Of a stretch of 64,000 bases of DNA, positions 27,098 to 36,338 are shown piece after piece (the stretch's first letter is position 1; each line of letters opens with the position of its first letter). The notes below the pieces were generated by a model. That model did no database searches. It was not told the DNA's origin and saw only the letters and a program-made list of their open reading frames with translations. Source of the stretch: Paenibacillus sp. 32352 (lineage in GTDB: Bacteria > Bacillota > Bacilli > Paenibacillales > NBRC-103111); contig NZ_MZNT01000004.1 in NCBI RefSeq assembly GCF_002042965.1, positions 124,001-188,000 of the forward strand, read 5' to 3'. Both the position numbers and the translations under genes were made by a program.

Positions 27098-27263
27098 TTC
27101 TACCCCTCCTCCGGTTTTCACTAGCAAAGCTTCTGCTTGAAATCAAGCGGTGTTCACAACTGCTTCGGTACAAGTCAGTCAACGGAACAAAGCCAAGTCA
27201 TTATACTTCATTCTATTCCGCAGCTTTGCAAAACGTGCCTATCCCATTCCGATCCGCAAGAAC

Positions 27264-27298
27264 AAAAAAAGGCTACAAAAGCCTAAACTTTTGTAACC
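27264..27298 (-). terminator. Terminator of the prkC-rpe unit, upstream of spoVM
   Basis: On the minus strand GGTTACAAAAG / CTTTTGTAGCC (11 bp, one G-U) with a six-base loop is followed by TTTTTTTG. It lies 66 bases after the small membrane protein gene and 167 before spoVM. Confidence 0.85.
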
Positions 27299-27328
27299 AT
27301 GTTATGCGATGATTCTCCGGAATATGAC
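27299..27328 (-). promoter_or_regulatory. Sigma-E-like promoter of spoVM
   Basis: On the minus strand GTCATATT (27321-27328; a full match to the sigma-E -35 consensus KMATATT), a 14-base spacer and CATAACAT (27299-27306; six of eight to CATACAHT). The predicted start at about 27292 falls inside the 5' arm of the terminator hairpin, so this transcript would lack over half of that arm. spoVM is known to be sigma-E dependent in B. subtilis. Confidence 0.5.
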
Positions 27329-27363
27329 TGCTACCGGGACATCCGATTTATGTATTCTACCCA

Positions 27364-27621
27364 TTAAGGCGCTGCGGGTACCTGGCCTGTCTTGACGGCT
27401 ACATATAACGCATAGATGACAGCAAAGAGAAAATAGAAAACGATCGTGGACACAACGAAGGCGATTCTCATTCCACGCTCCTCGTGCCTTTTAAAAAATT
27501 GCACACCGGTGATTAACGCTCCAAGCGAGAAAATATATTTTAACAAATCGTTGATCTGAGAAAATAAGCAAAGCAGCAGCGCGCAAAGAATGCTGTAACC
27601 TAATACCGTTAAGAATCTCAC
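27364..27621 (-). CDS. Small hypothetical membrane protein, 85 residues
   Basis: I do not recognise the family. Hydrophobic segments at about 4-22, 28-44 and 53-76 suggest two or three transmembrane helices with a basic loop KRHEERGMR between the last two. The start is GTG at 27621, six bases after the rpe stop, with GGGGTG overlapping the end of rpe, so translation is likely coupled. It occupies the place where B. subtilis has thiN. Confidence 0.65.
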   Translation of the reverse strand: MRFLTVLGYSILCALLLCLFSQINDLLKYIFSLGALITGVQFFKRHEERGMRIAFVVSTIVFYFLFAVIYALYVAVKTGQVPAAP

Positions 27622-27627
27622 CCGCTT

Positions 27628-28284
27628 TTACACCCCGCTTCGAATCTGGCGAATCGCCTCCGCACGGTCGCTGCGGTTAAATACGGCACTGCCTGCTACC
27701 AGAACATTTGCTCCCGCGTCTACCACCTGACGTGCGGTTTCTGCATTAATGCCCCCGTCCACTTCAATGTCCACATGTCCTAACCCTCTTGCATTCAGCA
27801 TTTCACGAAGCTTGGCGATTTTCGGGAGCATTGCGGGAATGAACTGCTGTCCCCCGAAGCCGGGATTGACTGTCATAATGAGTACCAAATCCAAATGTTC
27901 ATCCATGACATGCTCGATGGAGGACAGCGGTGTGGCAGGGTTTAGGACAACTCCCGCTTTCACCTGCTGCTCCTTAATAAAATGCAAGGTGCGGTGCAGG
28001 TGGCGGCACGCTTCCACATGCACGGAAATCAGATCTGCCCCCGCCTTGGCGAACGCCGGAATATAGGCATCCGGATTTTCTATCATCAAATGTACGTCCA
28101 ACGGAAGTTTCGTCCGTGGTCGAATCGACTCTACTACAAGAGGTCCGATCGTAATATTGGGCACGAAATGACCGTCCATTACATCTACATGAATCCAATC
28201 TGCCCCCCCTTTTTCCACATCGGCGATTTCTTCGCCCAATTTGGAAAAATCAGCAGATAAAATAGATGGCGCAATGTTCAGCAT
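27628..28284 (-). CDS. rpe: Ribulose-phosphate 3-epimerase
   Basis: Interconverts ribulose-5-phosphate and xylulose-5-phosphate in the pentose phosphate pathway. It has 218 residues of TIM-barrel type: [26 protein letters not shown] with metal-binding His and Asp, [10 protein letters not shown] and DGGIN. AAAGGAGG precedes the ATG. It is five bases downstream of rsgA, same strand. Confidence 0.97.
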   Translation of the reverse strand: MLNIAPSILSADFSKLGEEIADVEKGGADWIHVDVMDGHFVPNITIGPLVVESIRPRTKLPLDVHLMIENPDAYIPAFAKAGADLISVHVEACRHLHRTLHFIKEQQVKAGVVLNPATPLSSIEHVMDEHLDLVLIMTVNPGFGGQQFIPAMLPKIAKLREMLNARGLGHVDIEVDGGINAETARQVVDAGANVLVAGSAVFNRSDRAEAIRQIRSGV

Positions 28285-28289
28285 GGGAA

Positions 28290-29225
28290 TCAGTACCTCC
28301 TTTTTCTCTCTTTAATATCCGTTAAAAATTGCAGGTAATGCTCGTAGCGGGACTCGGAAATGTCCCCTTTCTCCTTTGCCTCCAACACTTTGCAGTCTGG
28401 CTCGTGAAGATGGAGACAGCCGCGGAATTTACACCCGGCTGCATACTCCCTGAATTCTCTAAAGCAGGAGCTCAGCTGCTCCGCTTCTTCGATTTGCAAA
28501 AAATCAAGCTGGCTAAAGCCGGGGGTATCTGCAACTAAGCCGCCGTTCGTTAAACGGATCAGCTCCACATGCCGAGTCGTATGCTTCCCCCTGCCCAGCT
28601 TCATGCTAATCTGATTGGTCTCCAATTGAAGGCCGGGAACCATCGCATTGAGCAGCGACGATTTCCCTACGCCCGATTGCCCGGCAAACACGCTGATCCG
28701 CCCTGCCAGCTGCTCCAAAACCGGCTCTATTCCGATACCACGCTTAGCACTTGTAACGACCGTCAGATAGCCGATCGATTCATATAACCTGACGATCTCC
28801 GTAATGCCCTGAGCCCCTTCTCCAAGGGCTTGAGACGCTGTCTCAGGGTCTTTGTCGTCCGCTACCAGGTCATGCTTCGTCAAGCATATGATCGTCTCCA
28901 AACCGGCACTCTCCGTGTGTACAAGAAATTTGTCCAGCAGCTGCAAATTCAGTGCAGGCTCCGTTACAGCGAATACGAGTACAACGAGTTCGACATTGGC
29001 GACAGGAGGCCGTACCAGCTCCGAGGTACGCGGCAAAATTTCGGTAACCGTCCCTTCGCCGTTTTCCGTCAGCTCATAAATCACTCTATCTCCGACCAAA
29101 GGGGAGACCCCGCGTTTTTTAAATATGCCGCGGGCCCTGCATTGAATAGAGGTCATTAGCTCGTCTTCTTCCGATAGTACGTAATAGTATCCGCTGAGCG
29201 CTTTTACGATTAATCCGGCTGGCAT
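28290..29225 (-). CDS. rsgA: Small-subunit ribosome biogenesis GTPase RsgA
   Basis: Circularly permuted GTPase assisting late 30S maturation. It has 311 residues: OB fold (about 1-70), G4 TKHD, then G1 [13 protein letters not shown]3 DTPGF, and a C-terminal zinc-binding Cys/His cluster ([14 protein letters not shown]). The start ATG shares one base with the prkC stop codon, so the two are coupled. Confidence 0.96.
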   Translation of the reverse strand: MPAGLIVKALSGYYYVLSEEDELMTSIQCRARGIFKKRGVSPLVGDRVIYELTENGEGTVTEILPRTSELVRPPVANVELVVLVFAVTEPALNLQLLDKFLVHTESAGLETIICLTKHDLVADDKDPETASQALGEGAQGITEIVRLYESIGYLTVVTSAKRGIGIEPVLEQLAGRISVFAGQSGVGKSSLLNAMVPGLQLETNQISMKLGRGKHTTRHVELIRLTNGGLVADTPGFSQLDFLQIEEAEQLSSCFREFREYAAGCKFRGCLHLHEPDCKVLEAKEKGDISESRYEHYLQFLTDIKERKRRY

Positions 29226-31456
29226 TAATTTTTGCCTCCTGTGTTGTTTGGATTACTAGGCTGCGCACCAGCAGGGGTAGCTGTGCCTGTGCCGCCATTG
29301 CCGGTGGTGCTTGCTCCCTGTGCCGCGCCACCATTACCTGCCCCGCCGGCTCCATTAGTCTTGGCAGAAGGCGTCGGCGAAGGTGTCGGGGTTGTCCCCG
29401 GACTTGGCGTAGGCGTCGGTGCAGGCGAATTACTTGGCGGAGTGCTTCCTTGCCCCCCGGATGGAATCGGGTTAAACGGTTTGCCGCTCTTCCAAGCAAG
29501 ATAATCTTGATAAGTCACCGTAATTATTTCCGATATTTCGTTATCCTGTTTGATCTTTATCGTTGCATCTTTGTCCGGAGCCAAGACGAGATTGACATCG
29601 GCCGTGGTTGCCTTCGTCACATTCGTCAACGTCTTGTAGTCGAAGTTATCGTACGCTGCATCGCTCAACAATATTTTGATGGTCGATGCTTTGCCCTCCT
29701 TCGCAGGCTTGATCGGCACCGTTACCGTCATAGGCCCTGCTTCCTCCGGATAGCCCGAACTGATAATTAGCTTAATATCAGTGCCAGGCGGAACCTCATC
29801 TTTATACTTATAAGGGAACTGCGTAATGACTTTCCCTTTCGGCTGCTTATAGCTGGTTTCATAGGTAATCCCATCCGCCGCCAGCTTCAGATTGTTAACG
29901 GCAAGCTTCGATTTGGCTTCCGCTTCCGTCAAACCGACCAGATCAGGCATGGAGATGCTCTCTCGGCCTTTGCTTATAACCAGGCTCACAGTCCCTGTAA
30001 CCGGATCGATCTCTTCATCCTGGCCAGGGGTTTGTTTAATAACCGTGCCCGGTTCCCTATCGATATACGCTTGCTCTGTCTTGATCCTGTCATCACTAAT
30101 GCCTAGTGCCATAATAGCCGTTTTGGCGTCCGACAGCTTGGCCCCAACGACATTCGGCATCTTCTGTTTCTCGATTCCTTTGCTCACCGTGATCGTTAAC
30201 TTGCTGTGCACCTTCAGCTTTTGGTTCTGAGGATTTTGCCGTATCACGATATCCTTGGCAACTTCCTTCGAGTTTTCTTGCACTACCACAGCCTCCAATT
30301 GGGCGGCAGCTATTTTAGCCTGCGCTTCCGCTACCGGTAAATTCACAACGTAAGGCACGTCCACATCCTGAACGGTGAATTTGGTCTTAACGGCTCCAAC
30401 CGCATACCACATAGCGCCTAGCACAAGCAAAAGAACAACGATCCAAATCAACGGTTTTACCCAGGCTTTTTTCTTCTTGACGCTGTTCGCTGCCGGTTCT
30501 GCCGGCTTAACTTGCTCTTCCTCGTCATCATCCGTTTCGGCCAAGTATTGACCTGGACGAATAGCGGGAATAATCCGGGTTTTTTCCTCATCCAGCTCGT
30601 CCTCATCCTGGAAATTAATCTTGGCTTCGTTTCGCCGATGAGGCAAAAGGCAGCTATCCAGATCATCGAGCATTTGTTTGGCGGACCGATAACGTTCTGA
30701 CGGATTTTTGCGCATCGCCTTTAATATGATGTTCTCCACACTTTGCGGAATAAGCGGATTGACCTTGCGGGGATCTTCTACTTCCTCCTGCAAATGCTTC
30801 AATGCTACGCTTATAGGGCTTTCTCCCAGAAAGGGGAGACGGCCGGTCAGCATCTGATACATCACGATACCGAGCGAATACAAATCGGATTGCTCCCCCG
30901 TAAAGGTGCCCTTGGCGTGCTCAGGAGAGAAATAATGGACAGAACCGACAACGGAACCGGTTTGAGTAATCGTGGAAGAGGTCACGGCGCGAGCAATACC
31001 GAAATCAGTTACTTTGACTCTGCCGTTTTTGCCTATCAAAATATTATGAGGCTTAATATCGCGATGAATGATTTGATTGTGATGGGCATGATCGAGAGCG
31101 TCGCATATTTGGCTGGCGATATGGACCGCTTCTTCCACTTGCAGGGGCGCTTTTTCTTTAATCAGCTCATTCAATGTTGTGCCTTCGATGTATTCCATCA
31201 CAATATAGTGAATGTCTTCCTCTTGACCTACATCGTAGATGCTGACCACATTAGAGTGAGACAACGAAGCCGCCGCCTGTGCTTCCCTGCGGAAGCGCTG
31301 GATGAATTCCTCGTCGTGTACATACTGTTGGCGCAGTACTTTCACGGCGACGTGCCGATGTAATAAGATATCAAGTCCTTTATAAACTATAGCCATTCCG
31401 CCGCCGCCGACACGCTCGATAATTTCGTAACGGCCTCCCAGCTGCTTACCTATCAT
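29225..31456 (-). CDS. prkC: Serine/threonine protein kinase PrkC with PASTA domains
   Basis: Membrane kinase sensing muropeptides or lipid II, controlling growth and germination. It has 743 residues: a kinase domain (about 1-270; GGGGMAIVYKG P-loop, VAVKVL lysine, HRDIKPHNI, DFG), one transmembrane helix (about 335-355), then three PASTA repeats (about 365-565). The extracellular C-terminus adds a beta domain and a long low-complexity tail of Pro/Thr/Ser then Gly/Asn/Ala (about 680-743), not present in B. subtilis PrkC. GGGGTGATGG precedes the ATG. It is paired with prpC. Confidence 0.96.
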   Translation of the reverse strand: MIGKQLGGRYEIIERVGGGGMAIVYKGLDILLHRHVAVKVLRQQYVHDEEFIQRFRREAQAAASLSHSNVVSIYDVGQEEDIHYIVMEYIEGTTLNELIKEKAPLQVEEAVHIASQICDALDHAHHNQIIHRDIKPHNILIGKNGRVKVTDFGIARAVTSSTITQTGSVVGSVHYFSPEHAKGTFTGEQSDLYSLGIVMYQMLTGRLPFLGESPISVALKHLQEEVEDPRKVNPLIPQSVENIILKAMRKNPSERYRSAKQMLDDLDSCLLPHRRNEAKINFQDEDELDEEKTRIIPAIRPGQYLAETDDDEEEQVKPAEPAANSVKKKKAWVKPLIWIVVLLLVLGAMWYAVGAVKTKFTVQDVDVPYVVNLPVAEAQAKIAAAQLEAVVVQENSKEVAKDIVIRQNPQNQKLKVHSKLTITVSKGIEKQKMPNVVGAKLSDAKTAIMALGISDDRIKTEQAYIDREPGTVIKQTPGQDEEIDPVTGTVSLVISKGRESISMPDLVGLTEAEAKSKLAVNNLKLAADGITYETSYKQPKGKVITQFPYKYKDEVPPGTDIKLIISSGYPEEAGPMTVTVPIKPAKEGKASTIKILLSDAAYDNFDYKTLTNVTKATTADVNLVLAPDKDATIKIKQDNEISEIITVTYQDYLAWKSGKPFNPIPSGGQGSTPPSNSPAPTPTPSPGTTPTPSPTPSAKTNGAGGAGNGGAAQGASTTGNGGTGTATPAGAQPSNPNNTGGKN

Positions 31457-31462
31457 TCACCA

Positions 31463-32248
31463 TCACCCCGTTTCACCGTCAAAATGTTCCGCTTCTCCCG
31501 ATAACGAATCAGCGGCATTACTGACCAACACCACGGTAATGTTGTCGTCGCCACCTGCCTCCAACGCCTCATTGATAAGCTTTTGAGCTTTATCCTCCAG
31601 AATTTCTTCTTCCCCATTGACCAGTCTTAAGAGCTGCTCACTGCTAACCAGAGAGCTTAATCCGTCGCTGCAGATCAGCAGTACATCTCCGGTTTGCCAT
31701 TGGAAATCCTGAATATCCACTTCAATTGTTGATTCTGTACCAAGAGCTCTAGTCAGAACATTCCGGCGGGGATGATGAGTAGCCTCTTCACGGGTAATTT
31801 GTCCGTTCTTTACCAGCTCGTTAACTAAAGAGTGGTCTTCCGTCAGCTGCTCGATCGCGCCGCCGCTGATTCGGTAGGCTCTGCTGTCTCCGATATGTCC
31901 GATAACGACCGACTGCGTGTCAGCCAACACAGTAACGACAGTCGTACCCATGCCGTAGTAGTTTTCACGCTCAGAGGCCACATCAAAAATTTGCCGGTTC
32001 GCAAGCTCCACGGCTTGCTTAACCAGCTCCCGCCGCTGCTCGATAGTTGCATCGCGGGCAATGCTTTGCAATTCACTCTGAATAATATCCACAGCCATTT
32101 GACTGGCGACATCCCCCGCTTGATGTCCGCCCATTCCGTCGGCCACGATAGCCAAAACGAAACCGTTCAAATTTTCCTGAACAATCGCACGGTCTTCATT
32201 GACCATACGGACGCGCCCTACATCCGTTTGATTGGCCGTTTTCACCAT
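31463..32248 (-). CDS. prpC: PP2C-type protein phosphatase PrpC (Stp1)
   Basis: Dephosphorylates PrkC and its targets. It has 261 residues with PP2C motifs VNEDRA, DGMGGHQAGD, GDSRAY, CSDGLSSLV and DDNITVVLV carrying the metal-binding aspartates. The ATG at 32248 follows GAGGTGAGGAG; the longer frame would overlap rlmN. It lies nine bases after rlmN and six before prkC. Confidence 0.96.
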   Translation of the reverse strand: MVKTANQTDVGRVRMVNEDRAIVQENLNGFVLAIVADGMGGHQAGDVASQMAVDIIQSELQSIARDATIEQRRELVKQAVELANRQIFDVASERENYYGMGTTVVTVLADTQSVVIGHIGDSRAYRISGGAIEQLTEDHSLVNELVKNGQITREEATHHPRRNVLTRALGTESTIEVDIQDFQWQTGDVLLICSDGLSSLVSSEQLLRLVNGEEEILEDKAQKLINEALEAGGDDNITVVLVSNAADSLSGEAEHFDGETG

Positions 32249-32256
32249 GGTTCTCC

Positions 32257-33342
32257 TCACCTCGCACCTGACTCCATATGCTTGGCACGCAGCTGTCCGC
32301 ATGCCGCAGCGATATCGCTTCCTTGTTCCCGGCGTATGGTTGCGTTAATTTTGTTACGTTCTAGTATACGCTGGAACGTAAAGATATCGTCCCTAGGCGT
32401 CCGCACATAATCCCGCTCCGACACGAAATTGACAGGGATCAGATTGACATGGGCCATAGGAAACTGCTTAAGTACCTCAGCCAGCTCCTCCGCATGCTCC
32501 GGACGATCGTTAACTCCGCCCATAAGCGCGTACTCGAACGTAATGCGCCGGCCGGTTTTGGCAACGTAATATTTACAGGCTTCAATAAGGTCAGCGAAAG
32601 GAAATCTGCGGTTGACCGGCATCAGCTTGGAACGGAGCTTATCGTTCGGCGCATGAATCGATATCGCAAGATTGATTTGCGTCTGTTCGTCGGCAAAGCG
32701 GTAAATGTTCGGTACGATCCCGCTTGTGGATACAGTGATATGCCGTTGCCCGATATTCAGCCCTTTGGGATGAATCATCACCTGCAAAAACTTCATCATC
32801 GCATCATAGTTTTCAAACGGCTCGCCGATCCCCATGATAACGATGCTGCTTACCCGCTCCCCAGTGGCATCAAGCAGCTGCTGGGCTTTTACCACCTGGG
32901 CGATAATCTCTCCGGGTGCCAGATTGCGTTTGAGCCCCGTTAAGGTCGATGCACAGAAGGTACAGCCAACTCTGCAGCCGACCTGAGTGGTTACGCACAC
33001 GCTGTTGCCATAGCTATGCTTCATAATAACGGTCTCGATGGCGTTTTTATCCGTCAGTTCGAACAAAAACTTGACCGTACCGTCCTTCGACTGGTATTTG
33101 GCTACTTCCGTCAGGGTAACGAAATCAAACTGCTGGGTAAGCTTGTCTCGCAGCGTTTTGGACAAATTCGTCATTTCCTCGAAGCTTGATACTCTTTTCA
33201 CATAGAGCCAATCGAAGATTTGCCCTGCGCGAAAAGCAGCCTCGCCATTAGCCTTCACCCACTCCTGCCATTCTTCCAATGACAAGTCGTAGACGTAAGG
33301 CTTGCTGTTCAACTGCTGCTCTTGTTTATTTGTCGATTCCAA
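32257..33342 (-). CDS. rlmN: 23S rRNA / tRNA adenine-C2 methyltransferase RlmN
   Basis: Radical-SAM enzyme methylating A2503 of 23S rRNA and A37 of some tRNAs. It has 361 residues; the CxxxCxxC cluster appears as [12 protein letters not shown], with catalytic cysteines in the [11 protein letters not shown] and IAAACGQL segments. The start is TTG at 33342 with only a weak upstream site. It is the first of the rlmN-prpC-prkC-rsgA-rpe group. Confidence 0.96.
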   Translation of the reverse strand: MESTNKQEQQLNSKPYVYDLSLEEWQEWVKANGEAAFRAGQIFDWLYVKRVSSFEEMTNLSKTLRDKLTQQFDFVTLTEVAKYQSKDGTVKFLFELTDKNAIETVIMKHSYGNSVCVTTQVGCRVGCTFCASTLTGLKRNLAPGEIIAQVVKAQQLLDATGERVSSIVIMGIGEPFENYDAMMKFLQVMIHPKGLNIGQRHITVSTSGIVPNIYRFADEQTQINLAISIHAPNDKLRSKLMPVNRRFPFADLIEACKYYVAKTGRRITFEYALMGGVNDRPEHAEELAEVLKQFPMAHVNLIPVNFVSERDYVRTPRDDIFTFQRILERNKINATIRREQGSDIAAACGQLRAKHMESGAR

Positions 33343-33407
33343 AGTTTATCACAACCTGTTTGTCAATTAATCAATGCATACGTTTGATTTTACCATAGTT
33401 CTCGATG

Positions 33408-34787
33408 CTACGCTCGTTTTCGCATGGCGGCAATGAAGAAACCGTCCGATTGATGCTCATCGGGATAAATTTGCCGCATGCCGCCTTCCGTCAGTTCAAA
33501 TTCAGGATGCTCCTGCAAAAACCGGCGCATCATGCCTTCATTTTCATTGTGCTCAATAGTACAGGTACTGTAAACAAGCACACCGCCAGGTTTTAGAAGC
33601 GAGTGTACTTCCGATAACAGCTCATGCTGGATTTCGCAGATGGGGCCGAGCTCTTGCTCCTGCTTCCCCCACTTCATATCTGGCTTGCGGCGAATCACTC
33701 CAAGACCGGAGCATGGCGCATCAAGCAGAATCCGGTCAAAGCTGCCAGGAGCAAATCGTTCCTTAAGCTTACGGGCATCGGAGGTAAGGGTTCGGACCGA
33801 TTGAAGCCCCAGCCGCTCCGCTTGCTCGCGGATCAGCTTTTCCTTGTGCTCATGAATATCGCACGCCCATACTTCACCCTGATCGTCCATTTTCTCCGCT
33901 ATGTGCATCGTCTTTCCGCCTGGCGCGGCACAGCAATCAAGCACCTTGTCCCCGGGTTTCGGATCTACGGCTTCCGCTACGAGCATCGAGCTCTCGTCCT
34001 GTATGGAGAAAAGCCCTTCCGCGAACCAAGGCGTTAGGGCCATATTCCCGCCGCCTTTCACCACAACTCCCGCAGGTGCTAATTCGGATGGCTCCGCCTC
34101 ATAGCCCGCTTCACGCAGCCGCTCGACCAATTCGTCACGGCTCAGCTTGGCGGTATTGGCTCGAAGGCTGACCCGGGGAGGGATATTGTTTACCTCGCAA
34201 ATTCGCTCCGTACGCTCCTCTCCCAGCTGACGAATCCACCGCTTGACCATCCATTCAGGATGGGAATGCTTCAGCGAGATCCGTTCTACTGGCGGCAGCT
34301 TATCCGGGATCGTGAGCGTATCCTTCTGCCGGATCACGTTGCGCAGCACGCCGTTCACCATGCCGGAAATGCCCTGGTGCCCCTTCTTCTTCGCAAGATT
34401 GACCGCTTCATTAACTACGGCATGGTCAGGGATTCGATCCAGATACATCATTTGGTAAAAGCTCATTCTTAGCAAGCTTCTTACCCATGGCTGCAGCTTG
34501 GCCATGCCTTTGGCAACAAAACGCTCCAGAAAATAGTCGATCGTATTCAAGCGTTGAAGAGTCCCGTAGACAATCTCCGTTGCCAGGCCTGCATCGGCTC
34601 TGTCCAATCCGTATTTTTGCAGCGTCTGATGAAGCAGCAGGTTGCTGTACGATCGGTCCTGCTCTGTACGCACGAGCACGTCTAACGCAGCTTCTCTTGC
34701 TGTACCAGTCTTTGCTGCCGATTTTCCTCCATGCTGCGCCCGACTGCCGTTGCCGGCTTTCTTGCTAGCCCCAATGCTTTTATTCAC
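33408..34787 (-). CDS. rsmB: 16S rRNA (cytosine967-C5)-methyltransferase RsmB
   Basis: Methylates C967 of 16S rRNA. It has 459 residues: an N-terminal NusB-like domain (about 25-150) and a SAM methyltransferase domain with DCCAAPGGKTMHIA, LLDAPCSGLGVIRRKPD and the catalytic STCTIEHNENE. The basic N-terminus of about 25 residues is extra. The start is GTG with AGGAGGAT eight bases before. It is downstream of fmt. Confidence 0.96.
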   Translation of the reverse strand: MNKSIGASKKAGNGSRAQHGGKSAAKTGTAREAALDVLVRTEQDRSYSNLLLHQTLQKYGLDRADAGLATEIVYGTLQRLNTIDYFLERFVAKGMAKLQPWVRSLLRMSFYQMMYLDRIPDHAVVNEAVNLAKKKGHQGISGMVNGVLRNVIRQKDTLTIPDKLPPVERISLKHSHPEWMVKRWIRQLGEERTERICEVNNIPPRVSLRANTAKLSRDELVERLREAGYEAEPSELAPAGVVVKGGGNMALTPWFAEGLFSIQDESSMLVAEAVDPKPGDKVLDCCAAPGGKTMHIAEKMDDQGEVWACDIHEHKEKLIREQAERLGLQSVRTLTSDARKLKERFAPGSFDRILLDAPCSGLGVIRRKPDMKWGKQEQELGPICEIQHELLSEVHSLLKPGGVLVYSTCTIEHNENEGMMRRFLQEHPEFELTEGGMRQIYPDEHQSDGFFIAAMRKRA

Positions 34788-34807
34788 TATGCGTTATCCT
34801 CCTGCTT

Positions 34808-35767
34808 TTATTGCGCTGCAATGCCTAATACGGTTCCCAAGGCCAGTTGTCCGCCGCGTATCCACTGGGCCGCATCCATTGCTTTTTTACCCGCAGGCTG
34901 CAGCTCGGTAATCGTGATGGTTCCGCTGCCGGTGACCACAACGATCCCTTCTTCGCCCATGCTTACTACTGTACCGGGCTGGCTGTTGTCCGTACGGGGC
35001 GATGCTTGTCCTGCCTCCGGCTTGCGGCAGCTCCAGATCTTCAACACTTCCCCGTTCCACAGCGTATAGGCTCCCGGGCGAGGATTTAGCCCTCTAACCT
35101 GATTCCAAATGGCCAAAGCAGGCTGATGCCAATCAATCAATTCCTGCTCCCTCGTTATATTAGGCGAGTATATCGCTTCTGATTCATTCTGCGGCACCGC
35201 CTGGATTCGGCCCGCTATCAGATCAGGCAGTGTCTCGGTAAGCAGCTTTGCCCCTGCAATGCTTAGCTTCTCAAACATCGAGCCTTGCGTATCCGTATCC
35301 TCAATGCGAACCTCGACCTTGCTGATCATATCGCCGGTATCCAGGCCTTCAGCCATATACATGATGGTCACTCCCGTAACCTCATCCCCGTTCATGATAG
35401 CGTGGTGAATAGGCGCGCCTCCGCGGTATTTGGGGAGAAGGGATGCATGGATATTAATGCAGCCATGCTTCGGAAGCTCCAACACCGATTTAGGCAGGAT
35501 TTGACCATAGGCCGCCGTAACGATAAGGTCGGGCTGCAGCTGCTTCAGCTCCTCGACGGATTCGGGCCTTCTTAATCTCTCGGGCTGCAGGACAGAGATG
35601 CCATGCTTCAGCGCTTCAACCTTGACGGGCGTAGGCGTCAAAATACGCTTGCGCCCAACCGGACGATCCGGTTGGGTCACAACGCCGACAACGTTAATTC
35701 CGTTATCTAACAGGGCTTGAAGAGACGGTACGGCAAATTCCGGCGTCCCCATAAAGACTACTCTCAT
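34808..35767 (-). CDS. fmt: Methionyl-tRNA formyltransferase
   Basis: Formylates initiator Met-tRNA. It has 319 residues with HASLLPKYRGGAPIHHAI and the GDEVTGVTIMYMAEGLDTGD catalytic region. Its ATG overlaps the def stop codon by four bases; formylation and deformylation enzymes are encoded together as usual. Confidence 0.97.
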   Translation of the reverse strand: MRVVFMGTPEFAVPSLQALLDNGINVVGVVTQPDRPVGRKRILTPTPVKVEALKHGISVLQPERLRRPESVEELKQLQPDLIVTAAYGQILPKSVLELPKHGCINIHASLLPKYRGGAPIHHAIMNGDEVTGVTIMYMAEGLDTGDMISKVEVRIEDTDTQGSMFEKLSIAGAKLLTETLPDLIAGRIQAVPQNESEAIYSPNITREQELIDWHQPALAIWNQVRGLNPRPGAYTLWNGEVLKIWSCRKPEAGQASPRTDNSQPGTVVSMGEEGIVVVTGSGTITITELQPAGKKAMDAAQWIRGGQLALGTVLGIAAQ

Positions 35768-36240
35768 GATTCACCACCATGCTCATTGCGGTACATTGCT
35801 TCCGCAAGGTCGGTATAAAGAACGCCGTTCAAATGGTCAACCTCATGAAGGATGCAGCGGGCCAATAAATCCGTCCCTTCAATAACAATCTCATTGCCGT
35901 CACGGTCTAGTCCTTTTACTTTCACTCGTTGAGCTCTACGAACATCGCCGGTCTTCCCTGGAATACTCAAGCACCCCTCCGGACCGAATTGCTCCCCTTC
36001 CTTCTCAATCACTTCAGGGTTAATAAGCTCGATCAGCCCATGCTCGTCGCCGACGTCCATTACGATTACACGTTTCAATATGCCGATTTGCGGTGCCGCC
36101 AGGCCAACGCCTTCCGCGTCATACATCGTATCGGCCATATCGTTAAGCAGCTTATGAATGTTAGCATTGATCTTGGTCACCGGCTTGCTGATCTCACGAA
36201 GCACCGGGTCAGGATCTTTTACAATAATACGAATTGCCAT
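35764..36240 (-). CDS. def: Peptide deformylase
   Basis: Removes the formyl group from nascent proteins. It has 158 residues; the three motifs are GVGLAAPQIG (45-54), EGCLSIPG with metal ligand Cys90, and HEVDHLNG with His132, Glu133 and His136. The ATG at 36240 follows AAAGGTGTG. Confidence 0.97.
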   Translation of the reverse strand: MAIRIIVKDPDPVLREISKPVTKINANIHKLLNDMADTMYDAEGVGLAAPQIGILKRVIVMDVGDEHGLIELINPEVIEKEGEQFGPEGCLSIPGKTGDVRRAQRVKVKGLDRDGNEIVIEGTDLLARCILHEVDHLNGVLYTDLAEAMYRNEHGGES

Positions 36241-36338
36241 TAGGAACACACCTTTCTTAAGTAAGGGTGATGATAAAGTACGTCATCACATGCACATGTT
36301 GAATCTGTTGGATCTATGGTATGGGATAAGAACGAATA

